From: Hypholoma sublateritium FD-334 SS-4
Taxonomy: Eukaryota; Basidiomycota; Agaricomycetes; Agaricales; Strophariaceae
DNA: 43,905 bases
Direction of reading: 5' to 3'
NCBI GenBank assembly: GCA_000827495.1
Contig: KN817703.1
Span: 6,856 to 50,760, forward strand
The notes beneath the pieces were generated by a model. The model saw nothing but the letters and a program-made list of their open reading frames with translations. It made no database searches and was not told where the DNA came from. Of the stretch, positions 12,210 through 23,800 are shown in pieces. The translations under genes and the position numbers were made by a program. The number at the start of each line of letters is the position of its first letter. The stretch's first letter is position 1.

Positions 12210-12494
12210 GTTTTGGGAGAGATGTGAAGCCTTACTACACGTTTAAATAGTCGCATTGACACGCTCCACCAAATGTCCTAATGCATACTTGAGTTGAGCC
12301 AAAGTTGAGCTGGCTCGAAGAGCTCAGAAAGCAATTTTTCTGTCCGCGAATGAAAGCGGAGTCAATCGTAGATGCGTAGGTCCGAGTCCGGATCCGCTGT
12401 GTCCCTCGAAATTGTTACCGAAACTCTCTACCGAAACTCTCTGACATTTCGAAACTTCTATCTACAACACATGCATGAACTCTGTATGTAATAC

Positions 12495-14169
12495 CTATCC
12501 CCGGCCGTATATCCCAAACGCGGGTAGCATTGCAGGATATCCGTTGAAGTACCGCATCAATACCATCCCAAATTGTATTCCTAAAGCGAAAACGAGAAAT
12601 ACGACCGCCAGGAGAAAGACAGACTACATGTTGAAGATACGATCAATCAGGCCATCACTGGCAGCACGGTGACAAGAACAGAAAGACGCACCTTGTTTCC
12701 GGGGGGGGGCAGCATCCTGGTAGGTGGCGAGCCCGCAGGGTCTGAATATTCCGCAGAAATTACATATATTTGGGATGCGCCGCCTTCGCCATTGATGGCG
12801 AGGATGACCGGCTTGTTTCGAATTACACCAGTGACCTGTGGATATTGGTTAGGTGCGTACGAGGAAGCAGGCTTTCCGTTACGCACCACAACATGGGTAA
12901 CTTATAGCACATTGACAGATCAGATAAATATTATAGCACTGCGCGTTGATTAGGTCACTCACGCCTCTCCATGGCAGCGAGTCGAAAAGTGCTGAAAACA
13001 TAACGGTTGTCTCCATCCCGGCGAGTGTCGTGAATTATCGCCAAATGACTGCCGTTATAGCCAGCTACCACAGTCTTGCAGTCCAGATATGCCAAACCAT
13101 ATAGGCGACTGGCTTGCGTTCCTCGAATTTCGTTTGAAATAATGGGGTGGGAGTTGACCCAGGCTGTTTTCGATATACTGTAGCGGTCGACACATTCGGC
13201 CAGATTTGTGCTGACAAGCTGGAGCCTGTCGGGAGATATAGCAATGTGACCACTAAATCTTATATATTAGCTTAACGCTTTGCGCTGAGTCAATAATTAG
13301 ACGTACAAGTACGCAGTACCTATTGAGTCTATGGACCACAACGGCTCGTGCGGAGGTGCCGTGTTCAAAGCACTATGTATATATAATATTCAGATAATGA
13401 ACGGAAGTACGTGATTGAAAATATTTACATCACCTCCGCTAACAATACGATGAGCAGTACATGCTCATCGAGATAGTGTAGTTCGAGCGGTAAGCAAAAC
13501 AAGGCAGAGGCACTGTTGACGACCATATAGTTGGCCATATTAAGGCGACACACAGTCCTGTTAGCTGACCGGAAGATAGTCATATTTAGCTATTGAGGCA
13601 CTACCATTTATAATTAAGTCGAATGCTTACTTGAAACCGGGTCGAAGATGAGGGCAACGGACATGGAATAAATAACGGCTAATTGTTTGGCGTTGGGACT
13701 CCATACGACGTCGGTAATGTACCCCATAAACTTTATCCTCTCGTAGAAGTCATTTTCCTGCATGCAAGTGCAAGTTTGTTAGCCACTTTATCATGATAGA
13801 ACTTCAACATACCGCGTCGCCTCCAAATTTGAATAAGTGCAGGTTTCCGTTCTTCGTTCCCGCCACTAGCGTTCTTGGGAACGTTGGATGCCACGCGAGA
13901 GTTGTAACTATTGTATCTCCTAAAGAGATTTGCCGATAGATACGATAATTGAATGTATCGTGAACCTCATGAACGGTCAGTGATAGAACGCACAGAACAA
14001 AAAGCTAAATTATTCTCACCTCGAGGAGTCCCGAACGAAAACCGACAGCGAAGTAGTTTCCATCTGGCGAGAGTTTGAGGGCGATCATAGTGCTTTTATC
14101 GTTGATAGCCGCCCGCGACACTATCTTAGAAACGGAAAAGGATTTAGAGTTGACGTCAATGGTGCCCAT
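12495..14169 (-). CDS. Tail-anchored beta-propeller (WD40-like) protein A
   Basis: The ATG is at 14169 and there are about eight exons. Propeller signatures are MIALKLSPDGNYFAVGFRSG in exon 1, TTLAWHPTFPRTLVAGTKNG in exon 2 and ITDVVWSPNAKQLAVIYSMS in exon 3. Later exons join in phase (HIAISPDRLQLVSTNLAECV; VAGYNGSHLAIIHD; VILAINGEGGASQIYV). The last exon is a single membrane anchor (VFLLAVVFLVFALGIQFGMV) followed by about 20 residues ending GIYGRG. The stop is at 12495. One junction is odd: at 13627-13640 the good donor GTAAGC does not keep frame with the next exon, whereas a poor donor (GTTTCA) would. There is therefore either a noncanonical splice or a mild lesion. It lies upstream of the paralogue at 10194-12209 in the same direction, 285 bases away, and head-to-head with the gene at 14555. 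Function unknown. Confidence 0.7.
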
Positions 14170-14554
14170 TGCTGAGAGCGATGCGTAACGGTGGGGCGAT
14201 GTACATGTGAAGTGCAGCCTACTTACTACTGGTACTTAGTCAGATATCTCAGCACAGATCTAGAAGACCCCGAAAGCGTAGGCGGTCTCCAAAGCATGAG
14301 GCGAATAGACACTGCGCCGCAACCCAACGCAGGGCGATGCTTCTGTGCCTACCGCGAGGCTGAAAATGTTTCCTCGACCGGGAGACTTGCAGGAGGCGGT
14401 ATCACTTGATATATTGCACATCAATGTTTTGGCCCTTTTTCAAGCCCCGGTCCCACCTCGAGGAAGATAGTCCGCCTTTCCTTTGTTTCCTTCGCGGTTC
14501 AGCTATTATCTCAGGTCGTATATCTCGCGTGTCGCTTTCTTTCTTTGGTCTATC
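14170..14554. promoter_or_regulatory. Divergent intergenic region of the accessory cluster
   Basis: About 385 bases separate the leftward start at 14169 from the rightward start at 14555, so both promoters must lie here. CT-rich stretches (14470-14550) precede the rightward ATG, as is common for fungal core promoters. No specific binding site can be named. Confidence 0.45.
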
Positions 14555-14878
14555 ATGCCCCTCGTTGCAAGTTATGTGATGAAGATGACCCAAACCGGTG
14601 GCCTCTCCATTATCTGGACGTCATCTACCTCCAACGCCGACTTTGACGTTTGTCATTTGACCATACGTGGGGCAAGCATCGGGCATCTGCACTTCCACAC
14701 GAATCTAAAGGCAGACCACATCCAAGCATGGATATTGGAAACGAGGTGCTGGGAAGAACACGCAGTCAACTTGAATCGGACGAATGGCTCGGCCACAGTT
14801 GAAAATTTGGTCCGCGATCCACACTGGCTCGACTTGGTACGCTGCGCGCGCTCAAACGCAAGTGCAAGAAACGTCTGA
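14555..14878 (+). CDS. Small protein made mostly of the L-H-F-H module (107 aa)
   Basis: A single open frame starting MPLVASYVMKMTQ. Residues about 15-107 match, by eye, the C termini of the two Ser/Pro-rich genes at 18810-20657 and 20834-24121. Shared positions are WTxS near the start, an alternating hydrophobic strand (DVCHLTIRGA), the GHLHFHTN core, a strand with IQAWILE, and a W-containing end (DPHWLDLV). It starts 385 bases from the divergent propeller gene A and ends 42 bases before the next gene. It could be a stand-alone copy of the module or the relic C terminus of a larger gene. No function is known to me. Confidence 0.55.
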   Translation: MPLVASYVMKMTQTGGLSIIWTSSTSNADFDVCHLTIRGASIGHLHFHTNLKADHIQAWILETRCWEEHAVNLNRTNGSATVENLVRDPHWLDLVRCARSNASARNV

Positions 14879-14920
14879 AAGCGGCGAGAAAGGTCTGCAG
14901 TCGCACTTTGACACTCAACC

Positions 14921-16682
14921 ATGGATGCTAGTACTAGTGCTGACACACATGCTGCACCACAGTCACCTCGAAGTCCAGATTGGTTCGACGCCCTTCGCGA
15001 TAGAATAGAGCCACAGGATGCTGGTCGCCCCTCATTGACCAACCGATGGTTTCAGCAAGCCATAACAATTGGACTAGACAGCGGACAAATTGAGAGGGGC
15101 CCGCCGTCTGAAGATCACAACTCGCGAGACGTTTCTATGCTTCCTCCACCGACACAACAAGCAGGACCCGAGGTGATCACTAAATGTCTCTGTATTGTAT
15201 GATTCTGACATCGTTAGAAAACAGACCTCGATCGCGAGGGTCGGCAATATTGCCACAGGGCATGCTGATGCTGCCCAAGATACTAGAGCACCAGAATTCA
15301 GTGGAGTACGTCTATGTATAACTCGCGACTCAGATTTGATTGACTGTCATCTTCAGAGCCCATATATTACGAGAGAAGATTTAGCAGAATTCGGAGAGCG
15401 CATACTGTCGTCGGTTACTAGAAGCCTAGAAAACATTGCCAGCGAGATGGTAAATAATATCAATCGAGCTATCCGGAACACTCAAGCTAGGAATCCAGTC
15501 CCGGGCGCTGCAAGTAGGGCAAGGCGCAGATCAGGGCTTCCGGTTAGGCGTCCCGCAGAGTTGAACATAAAACATGTGAGTCTAGATCTTGGACTTACTG
15601 TACGAATCCCACTAAATTATGTAGGAAGCGATACGCGCTCATTTCAAGCGCCTTGCCCCAAACATAATTCAAACTCGCGTCTCCGAAGATGAAGCAAGGC
15701 GCTTCAAAGCTCGAAAACAGCTAGAGCCCAGCGTCGAATCATGCACTGCGGATCGTTTCCGAGTGTATCTTGACGGTCCCCCGAGAAGTGAATGGAACCG
15801 GTCCGCCGCGCGTGTGTTTGCCAGAAGTTTTGTGGATCATATATCTTTGTCGGGGACACAAAGAAGGCTCGCGTTGATCGAGGCTGAAAAAATGGCTTTA
15901 GCTCGCATCAAGACCATCAAGGCTGAATATGTCTATACGTTGCTTTCGAACGATATGCGTGACGTCCACAGTCAAGCTTACCGACGTCGCACTCGTAAGG
16001 CTAATGTACGTGTTCTATATTTGAACGTCACTGTAATGTATTTACTCTTCGCGATCAGCTATTCTACCAAAGGCTCGAAGCTTGCGATCTTCACCCAGGA
16101 ACTAGGAAGCACAAAGAGGTTATAACCGACCTCGGAATTGATGGGATGTCTGACGACGAATCAGATTACGGCGAACTTGACAATAACCCCCCGGCGCGCA
16201 CTCGAGCACCTCGATATTACATATTGCATCTCAAGTGGCGTAACAAAGCAGTGCGCCCGTTTGTACACATTTTGGATCTCATTTACTGTATTGTGAGGAG
16301 AATTTCTCTCCGGCGCAGAGGGGCATATCCACGTCAGCGTCAAGACAGCTCAACATCAGTTCGCTATAGCACTTCATCATCGTTCGTGCCAGGATGCACC
16401 ATCTCAGCTTATTCCGAAGAGTGGATAACCAGCCAAAGAGACCTGGAGTTCGCTGTTTATCCTTCGATGGAGCGCTACGAGTTTGCACATGACCCAGAAG
16501 TATTGAGGCAAGTTCATCGCCATCACTCGGCCATAAAATTACTAATCCTAGCCGTAGTTTTGTTCGGAACAGGCTACCGGATAATTGAACTGTGGCATGC
16601 GCAATGGCGGAGTTCTCCAGGCGAGAGCACGAAAACGTGGACATTGCGAACTAGTTCATGTTCGGTGCTTGTAAATAATTGA
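14921..16682 (+). CDS. Orphan protein of the GMSxDES family, about 520 aa
   Basis: The ATG is at 14921. Five exons are joined by four introns (about 15172-15229, 15309-15357, 15575-15623 and 16006-16058), all with GT..AG ends and consistent phase. The N-terminal third is disordered. The middle carries a helix (EFGERILSSVTRSLENIASE) and the block FRVYLDGPPRSEWNRSAARV. A basic helical region and LGIDGMSDDESDYGE follow, then a W-rich block (KWRNKAVRPFVHILDLIY). The end has EFAHDPEVLR and a weakly hydrophobic segment (IKLLILAVVLFGTGYRIIEL). From memory, WN..A..VFA...., then GMSSDES, then PWR....T..L...D, then PEVLR is the signature of a large unnamed Agaricomycete family. Its role is unknown; its copy number in other genomes suggests mobile-element association. 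Confidence 0.75.
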
Positions 16683-16727
16683 CTATATATATGCGCAGAA
16701 CTTTGCGCAGATTGAGTGTGCGCAAAT

Positions 16728-18629
16728 ATGGTTGATCTCATCTACAACACGTTTGGTCCGTCTGGCTTAGACACTGATATAACTGACATGAAGTACTCGC
16801 CCGACGGCGTATTTGTCGCTGTCAGTGGGGAGAACTACAACTTGAATGTAAATTTTTGATATTCGCCATTGTGAATGATCTTGATTCAATTTTGTAGCTA
16901 TTCAAGAAGGTTGGGGACAATATGCGCCTCGTCCACGCGTTTGAATCTGGCGGTCGAGAAGGAGCTTCAGTGACCGCGATAATATGGCACCCGCGGCGCC
17001 ATATGTTTCTCATCGGGCTGTCCAACAGTCTGGCTTATCTCATTTCGCTGGAGGGAGTTACCACAGAGGTACGACATTTTGTTTCTTCTCAATGTATCAA
17101 TGCATTTTTACCTGAACTTTATTAGCAATTGGTCGTACCAGCATATAACGTCATAGACCTTACCGTGACTCACGGTCCTGCTCTTGTCGACTGGAGCCGC
17201 GCAGCGTTGGATGACAGCGGGAGAGAAGTTTCTGGAATGATTGGCGAGAAAATCTTCACCTACTCCAACCCGTTCGAATGTAAGTTTATCTTGAATCAAC
17301 AAAGGATACTTATGATTATTGTACTGACTTGAATGCGGTTGGTTTAGTGACCTACGAATACCTATCGGTATATACCGCCGTTCCCCTCGAATTCCGCGAA
17401 AGTCATAAGCCCGTGGCTCTCTGGTACATTGGACCAGGTATACTGGTCGTTGCCTATCCTCTGGGGATCGTGTAAGAGAAAGTTCAGTTGAGATAGTTGG
17501 CCCGTTTCTGATCAGCCAGCAGGGCGGTATCAACGAATAATCGTTTATTTTTGTGGTCTATACCTATTCACGCAGGCAAAGCGCTGTGAGTTCGCCATGC
17601 ACTTGTCTTTATATAGCAATACTCATGCAACGATAGTGTTTTCGCGCAGATCTCCCCGAGTAAACAATATATAGTTGGCATAACAGGCTACGGCGCGGCC
17701 GAAATTTATTCTTTGAAGACGCGCGCTGCAACAAGGCGATTGGAACATATTCTCGCCCACGATCCGTACCCCCCTTTTGTGTCCGCAATTTTTTATGATT
17801 ACAACTCCCTTGCACTTTGCCACACAGCGTCTGCGGCCTTAGAGTTAATACCATCCTTCAATCCACTCGGAAAGCAAAGATCGTTGAGCTTGGTTGTTGC
17901 TCCAACTAACCGCCGCCCTTATCCTCTGAATTCTACCCGTACGTGCTCTTGACAATTCATCGACAGATATATCTAATCCATTATTCCAGTCCGGGTCTTT
18001 GTATGTATTCTTTTATGCTGCCATCTCTGTCTACTGAATCTATGTCCGCGTCAAAAAGCATGCTGCAATAGTCGAAGGAAAGGCGCATATTTTACTCATA
18101 AGGCCCAGACAAGGTGGCGCTCTCAGTAACATGACCTACATCATACCCGAGGTGTGTACGGATTTCGAGGTCGGGTTTTCCACCCAAACTAAGCCTGTAG
18201 AACATTGTATTGGACGATCAGGACATTTATCAGCCCATAGAAGGGGAGGAGTCCTCCGAAAACGTGGAAATCCTCCGAGAAATCGCCGAAGACGAGGAGC
18301 CACTCGCGGAAAATGTTGGAGTCGAGGAACGACCCGAAGAAAACATCGAAGCCGAGGTTGGACAACTCGCAGAAAGTGCTGGAGTCGAGGGAAGACAGCC
18401 CTCGGGAACCATCGATCCTGATCCGGAAGGACAGCTCTTGGAGGTCGTGGGGCTGAACGCGATTCAGGTAAATTGTGATAACATCAACCGCATAGTTTCT
18501 AATCACGTACATTATAATTAGAGACTCCGCAGGCGCTACTTGAAGCTCTTAGGATACTTGGCTGTCCTCTCGCTGGCGCTAGTCATATTGGCGATCTTGG
18601 CGGTTGTTCTAAGTCGAAGCAAAAAATAG
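16728..18629 (+). CDS. Tail-anchored beta-propeller (WD40-like) protein C
   Basis: Starts MVDLIYNTFGPSG at 16728. Exons can be linked in phase by introns at about 16848-16896, 17070-17126, 17280-17347, 17475-17520 and 17588-17636. Later ones include 18150-18199 and 18467-18521. Propeller strands include DMKYSPDGVFVAVSGE, VTAIIWHPRRHMFLIGLSNS, IGEKIFTYSNPFE and YIVGITGYGAAEIYSLKTR. The C-terminal ~100 residues are strongly acidic with repeated AENVGVEE/AESAGVEG units. They lead to a basic stop-transfer-like RLRRRY, one membrane segment (LGYLAVLSLALVILAILAVV) and the short tail SRSKK. It is the closest paralogue of protein B at 10194. The gene ends 180 bases before the next rightward gene. Predicted to be a tail-anchored cytosolic protein; target membrane unknown. 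Confidence 0.75.
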
Positions 18630-18809
18630 GTTGTACATGACACATGTAGTACATGTACATCGGTCGGACCTGTATATTCTTCTCTATCATGATCAATGCA
18701 TATGTTATCTCTGTCACATGATAAGACACTCAGCGAAAATGCATTCCATCCCGGGTTAGCCGGATCTATCGTACCATTGAAGTTGATTGAACTTGATCGT
18801 CAGACATCT

Positions 18810-20657
18810 ATGATACCCATAAAGCTCGAGGGCATTGAAGATGAAAACTTCAGGCTGCCAGGCGTGGCCGGCGAATTTCCCGACGACGTACGTGCATTGA
18901 TGAGTCAAATCAATGTGCGGGTACACTAATATTGGTGCTGAAATTATGTAGCTACTGCACGACGATTTGCTCGTCAAAATGCAAGAGCTTCGAATCCATG
19001 CTGAAAATTCTGCCGCCCTCAGTCTCGCAAACGAATCCCATCGTAGGGATTTCAGAGAGATCCTGCGGAGCCCGCTTTTTACCTGGAGATCGCAGGCTAG
19101 CCCGAGTACTAAGACTCCTGAGCACCAGGGCGAAACGTTTCCAGCAACGACGCCAACGCAGCGAGTTCCTGGCCACCTTTCTTTTTTGACAAACACGTCA
19201 AGATCGCACGCGGCGGCAGATTTAGATGGTCAAACTCCTGAGCGCGAACGTACGGCCTTTCCAGTAGTGCCGACCCTCGAGCACCAGCGAATATCATATC
19301 CAGTCTTAGGGCCAACGCCGAAATTCCCGGGCCATCTTTCAAACACAACCGACTTCAAACGCGATCGCGAGTCGCCAATTTCTCCGACATCTTCTAGATC
19401 TCCACGCCTTCCTCAAAGGCTTCTTCCACTTCATCCGGTATCTCCAACGCTCTACTCTCCGCAGCCTCCTGGTCGCAATGGGGCGCCAGACTTTGAGATC
19501 AAGGGCAAAAAAGAGGAGATTATTTCTATCATACAAGCAATAGCTATCAGGCCACTACCGAAGGCAAGACTTGACGTGGTGTCTGATATGATACTGCAAT
19601 CTCAAACGTCGAGCGAGATTGAAGGGATAATATCTGCGCTGGACCAAAACTTTCCCCTTGTCTCTGTTTTGGGAAGATTGAGAAGAATTGTGGACTTTCA
19701 AAGGTACCTTATTTATGTTATCCACTGTCGAGGTTCTTAATGACTTCGACTTTACAGTACAGAAAAAATCAGTACTTCTACTCCAGATCATGCCCAGAGC
19801 TGCGCAATTCGGGAGCAAGAAGATCGTACGTCTTTCTCTGATGTATCACGTCACGAAGAAAGATCGGCCGTGCGCAGCCCGTCTATCGTCGAAGCACCAA
19901 ACTATGCCGATGGTTCATATTCAGCCCATCAATATCTAAGGTATGGAGTTCACTTACCAAAAAATTGCTATCGTTCACGACTAAAATAGTTCGCAATCAA
20001 AATCATATCATGAAGACATGCCGATACACCATAGTGATAACGATAGCGACGGGGGCCTCAGTTATGTGGAGGAGCATAGCATCAACGACTTTGTTCAAGA
20101 CCGGTACGAGAGACCCGGACCAGCTGGCGGTAGCGATGTCCCAGTGGAGGTCGAAGGCTCGCTGGTTAATGAAAGTATGTAGATCATGTCTTCCGAAGTA
20201 CCAAAATTAATGCTGGTGGCAAGTCCTTCACGTGTCGTGGGGAACATCAGAGGTCAAAAATGCAGACTTCCGAGGAACGATGTTTTGGACAATGTCGTCT
20301 TCAGACTCTCCACTCAACTTTCAGGATCTGTACTTGGACGTGCGGGCAGTTCCAGGTCACGTACACATCCACAAAAATACCAGTACCCCACATGCCCCAT
20401 CCGTATTCTTTCTCGAGGCACAGCCCACCTTTAACGACCGCGACTCATGGGCATGGAGAGACATCTCGTCTCGCTATAACCAGACATCTATTATTGAGGA
20501 ACCATTCATATTGCATCCATTGCATCCGACCAATGCTCTCAAGATTGATGAAAAATGGGCACCAAGATATGTATTAGCCGCCGGTCTGAAGCAACAAAAC
20601 ATCAAACGTGCGCGTCTAGCACCCAACCCGGGGGGGAGAAAATCAGGGAGGAAATGA
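18810..20657 (+). CDS. Ser/Thr/Pro-rich protein E with C-terminal L-H-I-H module
   Basis: Starts MIPIKLEGIEDENFR at 18810. Exon 1 joins at 18889 through a 64-nt intron to LLHDDLLVKMQELRIHAENS, a probable helical region. A 250-residue disordered Pro/Ser-rich part follows with loosely repeated PTxxFPGHLS units (near 19160 and 19320). Then comes a helical block, KKEEIISIIQAIAIRPLPK. Introns at about 19706-19756 and 19941-19988 lead to an acidic, His-containing linker. The last exon (20211-20657) holds the module: WTMSSSDSPLNFQDLYLDV, PGHVHIH, VFFLEAQP, and WAPRYVLAAGLKQQNIKRAR, ending in a basic tail. An open frame runs right through the module, so the gene is probably intact. Function unknown. 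Confidence 0.65.
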
Positions 20658-20833
20658 AACAATATCTTCACATGTAATTGTCTCCGACAGAATGTGATAG
20701 AATAATACACATGACCGATTTGCAATTGATTGGGACTTGGATTCCGCGTGCAAATTCGGCCCCCGCTAATTGCGAATGAAAGGGAACAAAACGCTTTATC
20801 TTTCTTTCTTCACATCCACCATCGCGATTACCA

Positions 20834-23800
20834 ATGCGTCAAGTTGAAGGGCATGATGATCCACCGTTCACAACGGACTCCCCCGAGTTTGTACGCCGAC
20901 ATATTGAGTCGCACCCCACAGTATACTGATTTGAGAACAGCTTCTTACACTCGACCTGCGGTCAGAGATGGCTCAAACGATATGGGACACACCCAGACCC
21001 TTAGGCCTGAAAGCACGACGCGAGCAAGAATTACTTCGTAGCCTCCTTCGGACTACAAACCAAAAGTGAGATCAAATCAAATGTAGGAATTCGACCATTA
21101 ATGTGTTGCGAATCATAGCATACCAGAGCCGGATGATTTGCAACAGGCTCCCCGCTCGTCATTACGGAGAAGAGTTGATGCAGTGGGCGAAAGTCAACCA
21201 GAACCGACAGCATTCAACCCACGCGAACATTCAACGCCTGGTATCTACCCGAGGTTCAGCCACGGCGAAGGAGCAACGTTGCTTGGAAGGAAGGCTATCA
21301 GGTTTACGACGCCTGACCAAGATAATCTTGTGGTAAGTCCGACTAACAAAGATATACATGCACAGATTGATTTTTTTCGTAGGCTGGACCCAGTCGAGAC
21401 GAAGTAGTTGGGGCCTATTCGACACCTTCTCGTCACTCTCTTTCGAGGGCAGGACCGACATCACACACCAGCAGTACTAATTCAAAGAAATTACTCTTAA
21501 AGACGACACAGGTAGAGGAGGTGAGTATAGTTGTCTGTCATACGGCAAGAGCAGCGGTACATCATTTTGAGGTAGCTCGATGAGGAATCGCCACCCTCCT
21601 GGGTCATAAGAGACACGCACCCAAAGGATGGAACTATGGGCTCGACCGGAACCGCATTTCCAGATGTGAATAGCGGTGAAGTCATTCGGCAGGTTGAAGG
21701 CCGTCGCGACAAAGGCAAAGGCAGAGACATAGGTATTGTATACGGCGAGTCTGCTGGCCATGGGTCCCTCGGGGCGAGTCATACAGAGACGAGCCCTGCA
21801 TCTATTGTTTCCGTCAGTCAAATTTCGATGAATAAGTTGTAGACTCACGAAAAAGATTAGGGCCACACGGAAGCACCGGGAGAGCGCCGTGATTCGCAGC
21901 AAATTTCGCCACACCGCCATGAAAGTGAGCTGGAATCTGCATCAAGAACGTATTTGCAATCGCAGATATCTACCACTTCTGTAAATTAAATGGCTTCGTT
22001 GATTACGATAGCTGCCCACTCACCTAGGATTAGGATCGGCCCAGTGTGTACCGCGATTCTACGCCCAGACATGAAAGCCAGCCGTCTTATAGCACAAGTC
22101 AGCTTTTCGAAGTAAAATGTTTCATCAATGGTATATACATGCAACTCACTGTAGCTTAGGACCCTATGGAAGTGCCTGGGGCGCGTCGAAGTGCTCAGCA
22201 GATTTCTCCACGCCGTCAAGAAAGTGAACCGTCTTTGCTTCTTCAATCCTCAACAAGTCACTCGAAGGACGCCCTTGTGTCTGATGCTTCCGTGAGTCTC
22301 CTGATCATCGATATAGTCGCGACTTACCATGCATCAGGGCGGTACAGGAAATTCTGGAGTGGGTCGCGAACCACAGCAGATTTCTCCGCAACGCCAGGAA
22401 AGAGATCTACGTTTGTCTCTTCGCTCTCCAGTAGCAAATCTGTCACAGACATTCCCTACACCCATTGCTTCTGTTAGTCGTAACCTCGACACTAGTGTGA
22501 TTCAGCCATTGACTTATGAGAACAGGGCCATATGGCAGCTCCCGACACGCAGGCCTCGGCACTCCCACATGCTAACAATTGGACTGCTTCATCGACCGGA
22601 ATGACTAACATGGTGCCTGGAGCATCTGTGAGTCTCATTATCGCTGAAATGATTGTAAACTCACCAAAGTAATTAGTTTCATACGGAGGCGTCTATTGAC
22701 CAGCTAAATTCCGGGACATCCGAACGTCGATCGGTTGCCTTCATTCTGCCGGATTCAACAGATGAAGATCAATCCCAATGGGGCATTTCGTCCCGGCAAC
22801 TTGGCGATACTGCTCGATCCACATCAGCAGGCAGCGAGCATGACGAAGACGAGCACGACGAGCTCTTAGATGATGCAAGTATTGCGAGCATAGATGCATC
22901 AGGCGTCAGGCGCACGTCACAGGAGAGTGTGCTGCCAGATCCTAGTATTGCAGTCCAACTTGACATCGAACGAGAGTCCAGGAGCCTTGCTGCTGTGTTG
23001 AGTCGGCCGGAACAATCTTCCGTGCCGCTTCATTCTCAGTCACAAACAGTTCCTCCATCATCTACGGCCGAATATCATTCACGAACACCAGAAGCTCCAT
23101 CGACTGCCAGTGGATCGAGGTCAACGACCGCATTTCGTTCACGCGAATCAGAACCTCCTTTGACTACAGTTCCTCCATCAACTACAGCCGGAAATCATTC
23201 ACGAACACATGTACAAGAAGCTCCATTGTCTGCCAATAGATCGAGGTCAACGACCGCATTTCGTTCACGCGAATCAGAACCTCCTTCGACTATTGCCAGT
23301 GGATCAAGGGCAACGGAGACGCTGCGTTCACAAACAGAAGAGCCATCGGCTCCTCCATCCAGGGTAAGCAACATATAATGTGGTTTGCTCCATGCTAAGC
23401 ACTGGCAGGCTCCATCCAACCATTGGGCTATGTTTCGGCAGGAAATCCCTGGCGATCGAGAGGGCCGTACAGGAACCATATCTGCGCCGCCAATTGCGAC
23501 CATGACTCCTTTATCAGGACATGACGTTGGGAGTATATCCGCACCCCTGCCGGCAACTTTCCCTTCGTTGAGGAACTCCCAGACGTGGAAATCCCTCCCT
23601 GGTTTATTCAATGGAGATAGGCCTGTTACCCAGACCAGCAACGGAGGTGATTGGTTTCTGCCTTGACTTCCTGCCCAATGCCAACGTTACGTTACTTAGT
23701 CCACAGATTACCGGACACTTTTCTCATGGAGTCAGCGGGGGACATTTTGCTCAGGACCTCCATCCTGCGATTTCAGCATGACAAAGTCAAATCGACGTCG

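Noticed and set aside
10194..14169. Assigning the propeller genes to SEC12
   Set aside because: The architecture fits, but there are three diverged neighbours, no recognisable Sec12 catalytic K-loop signature was seen, and the setting is an accessory region.
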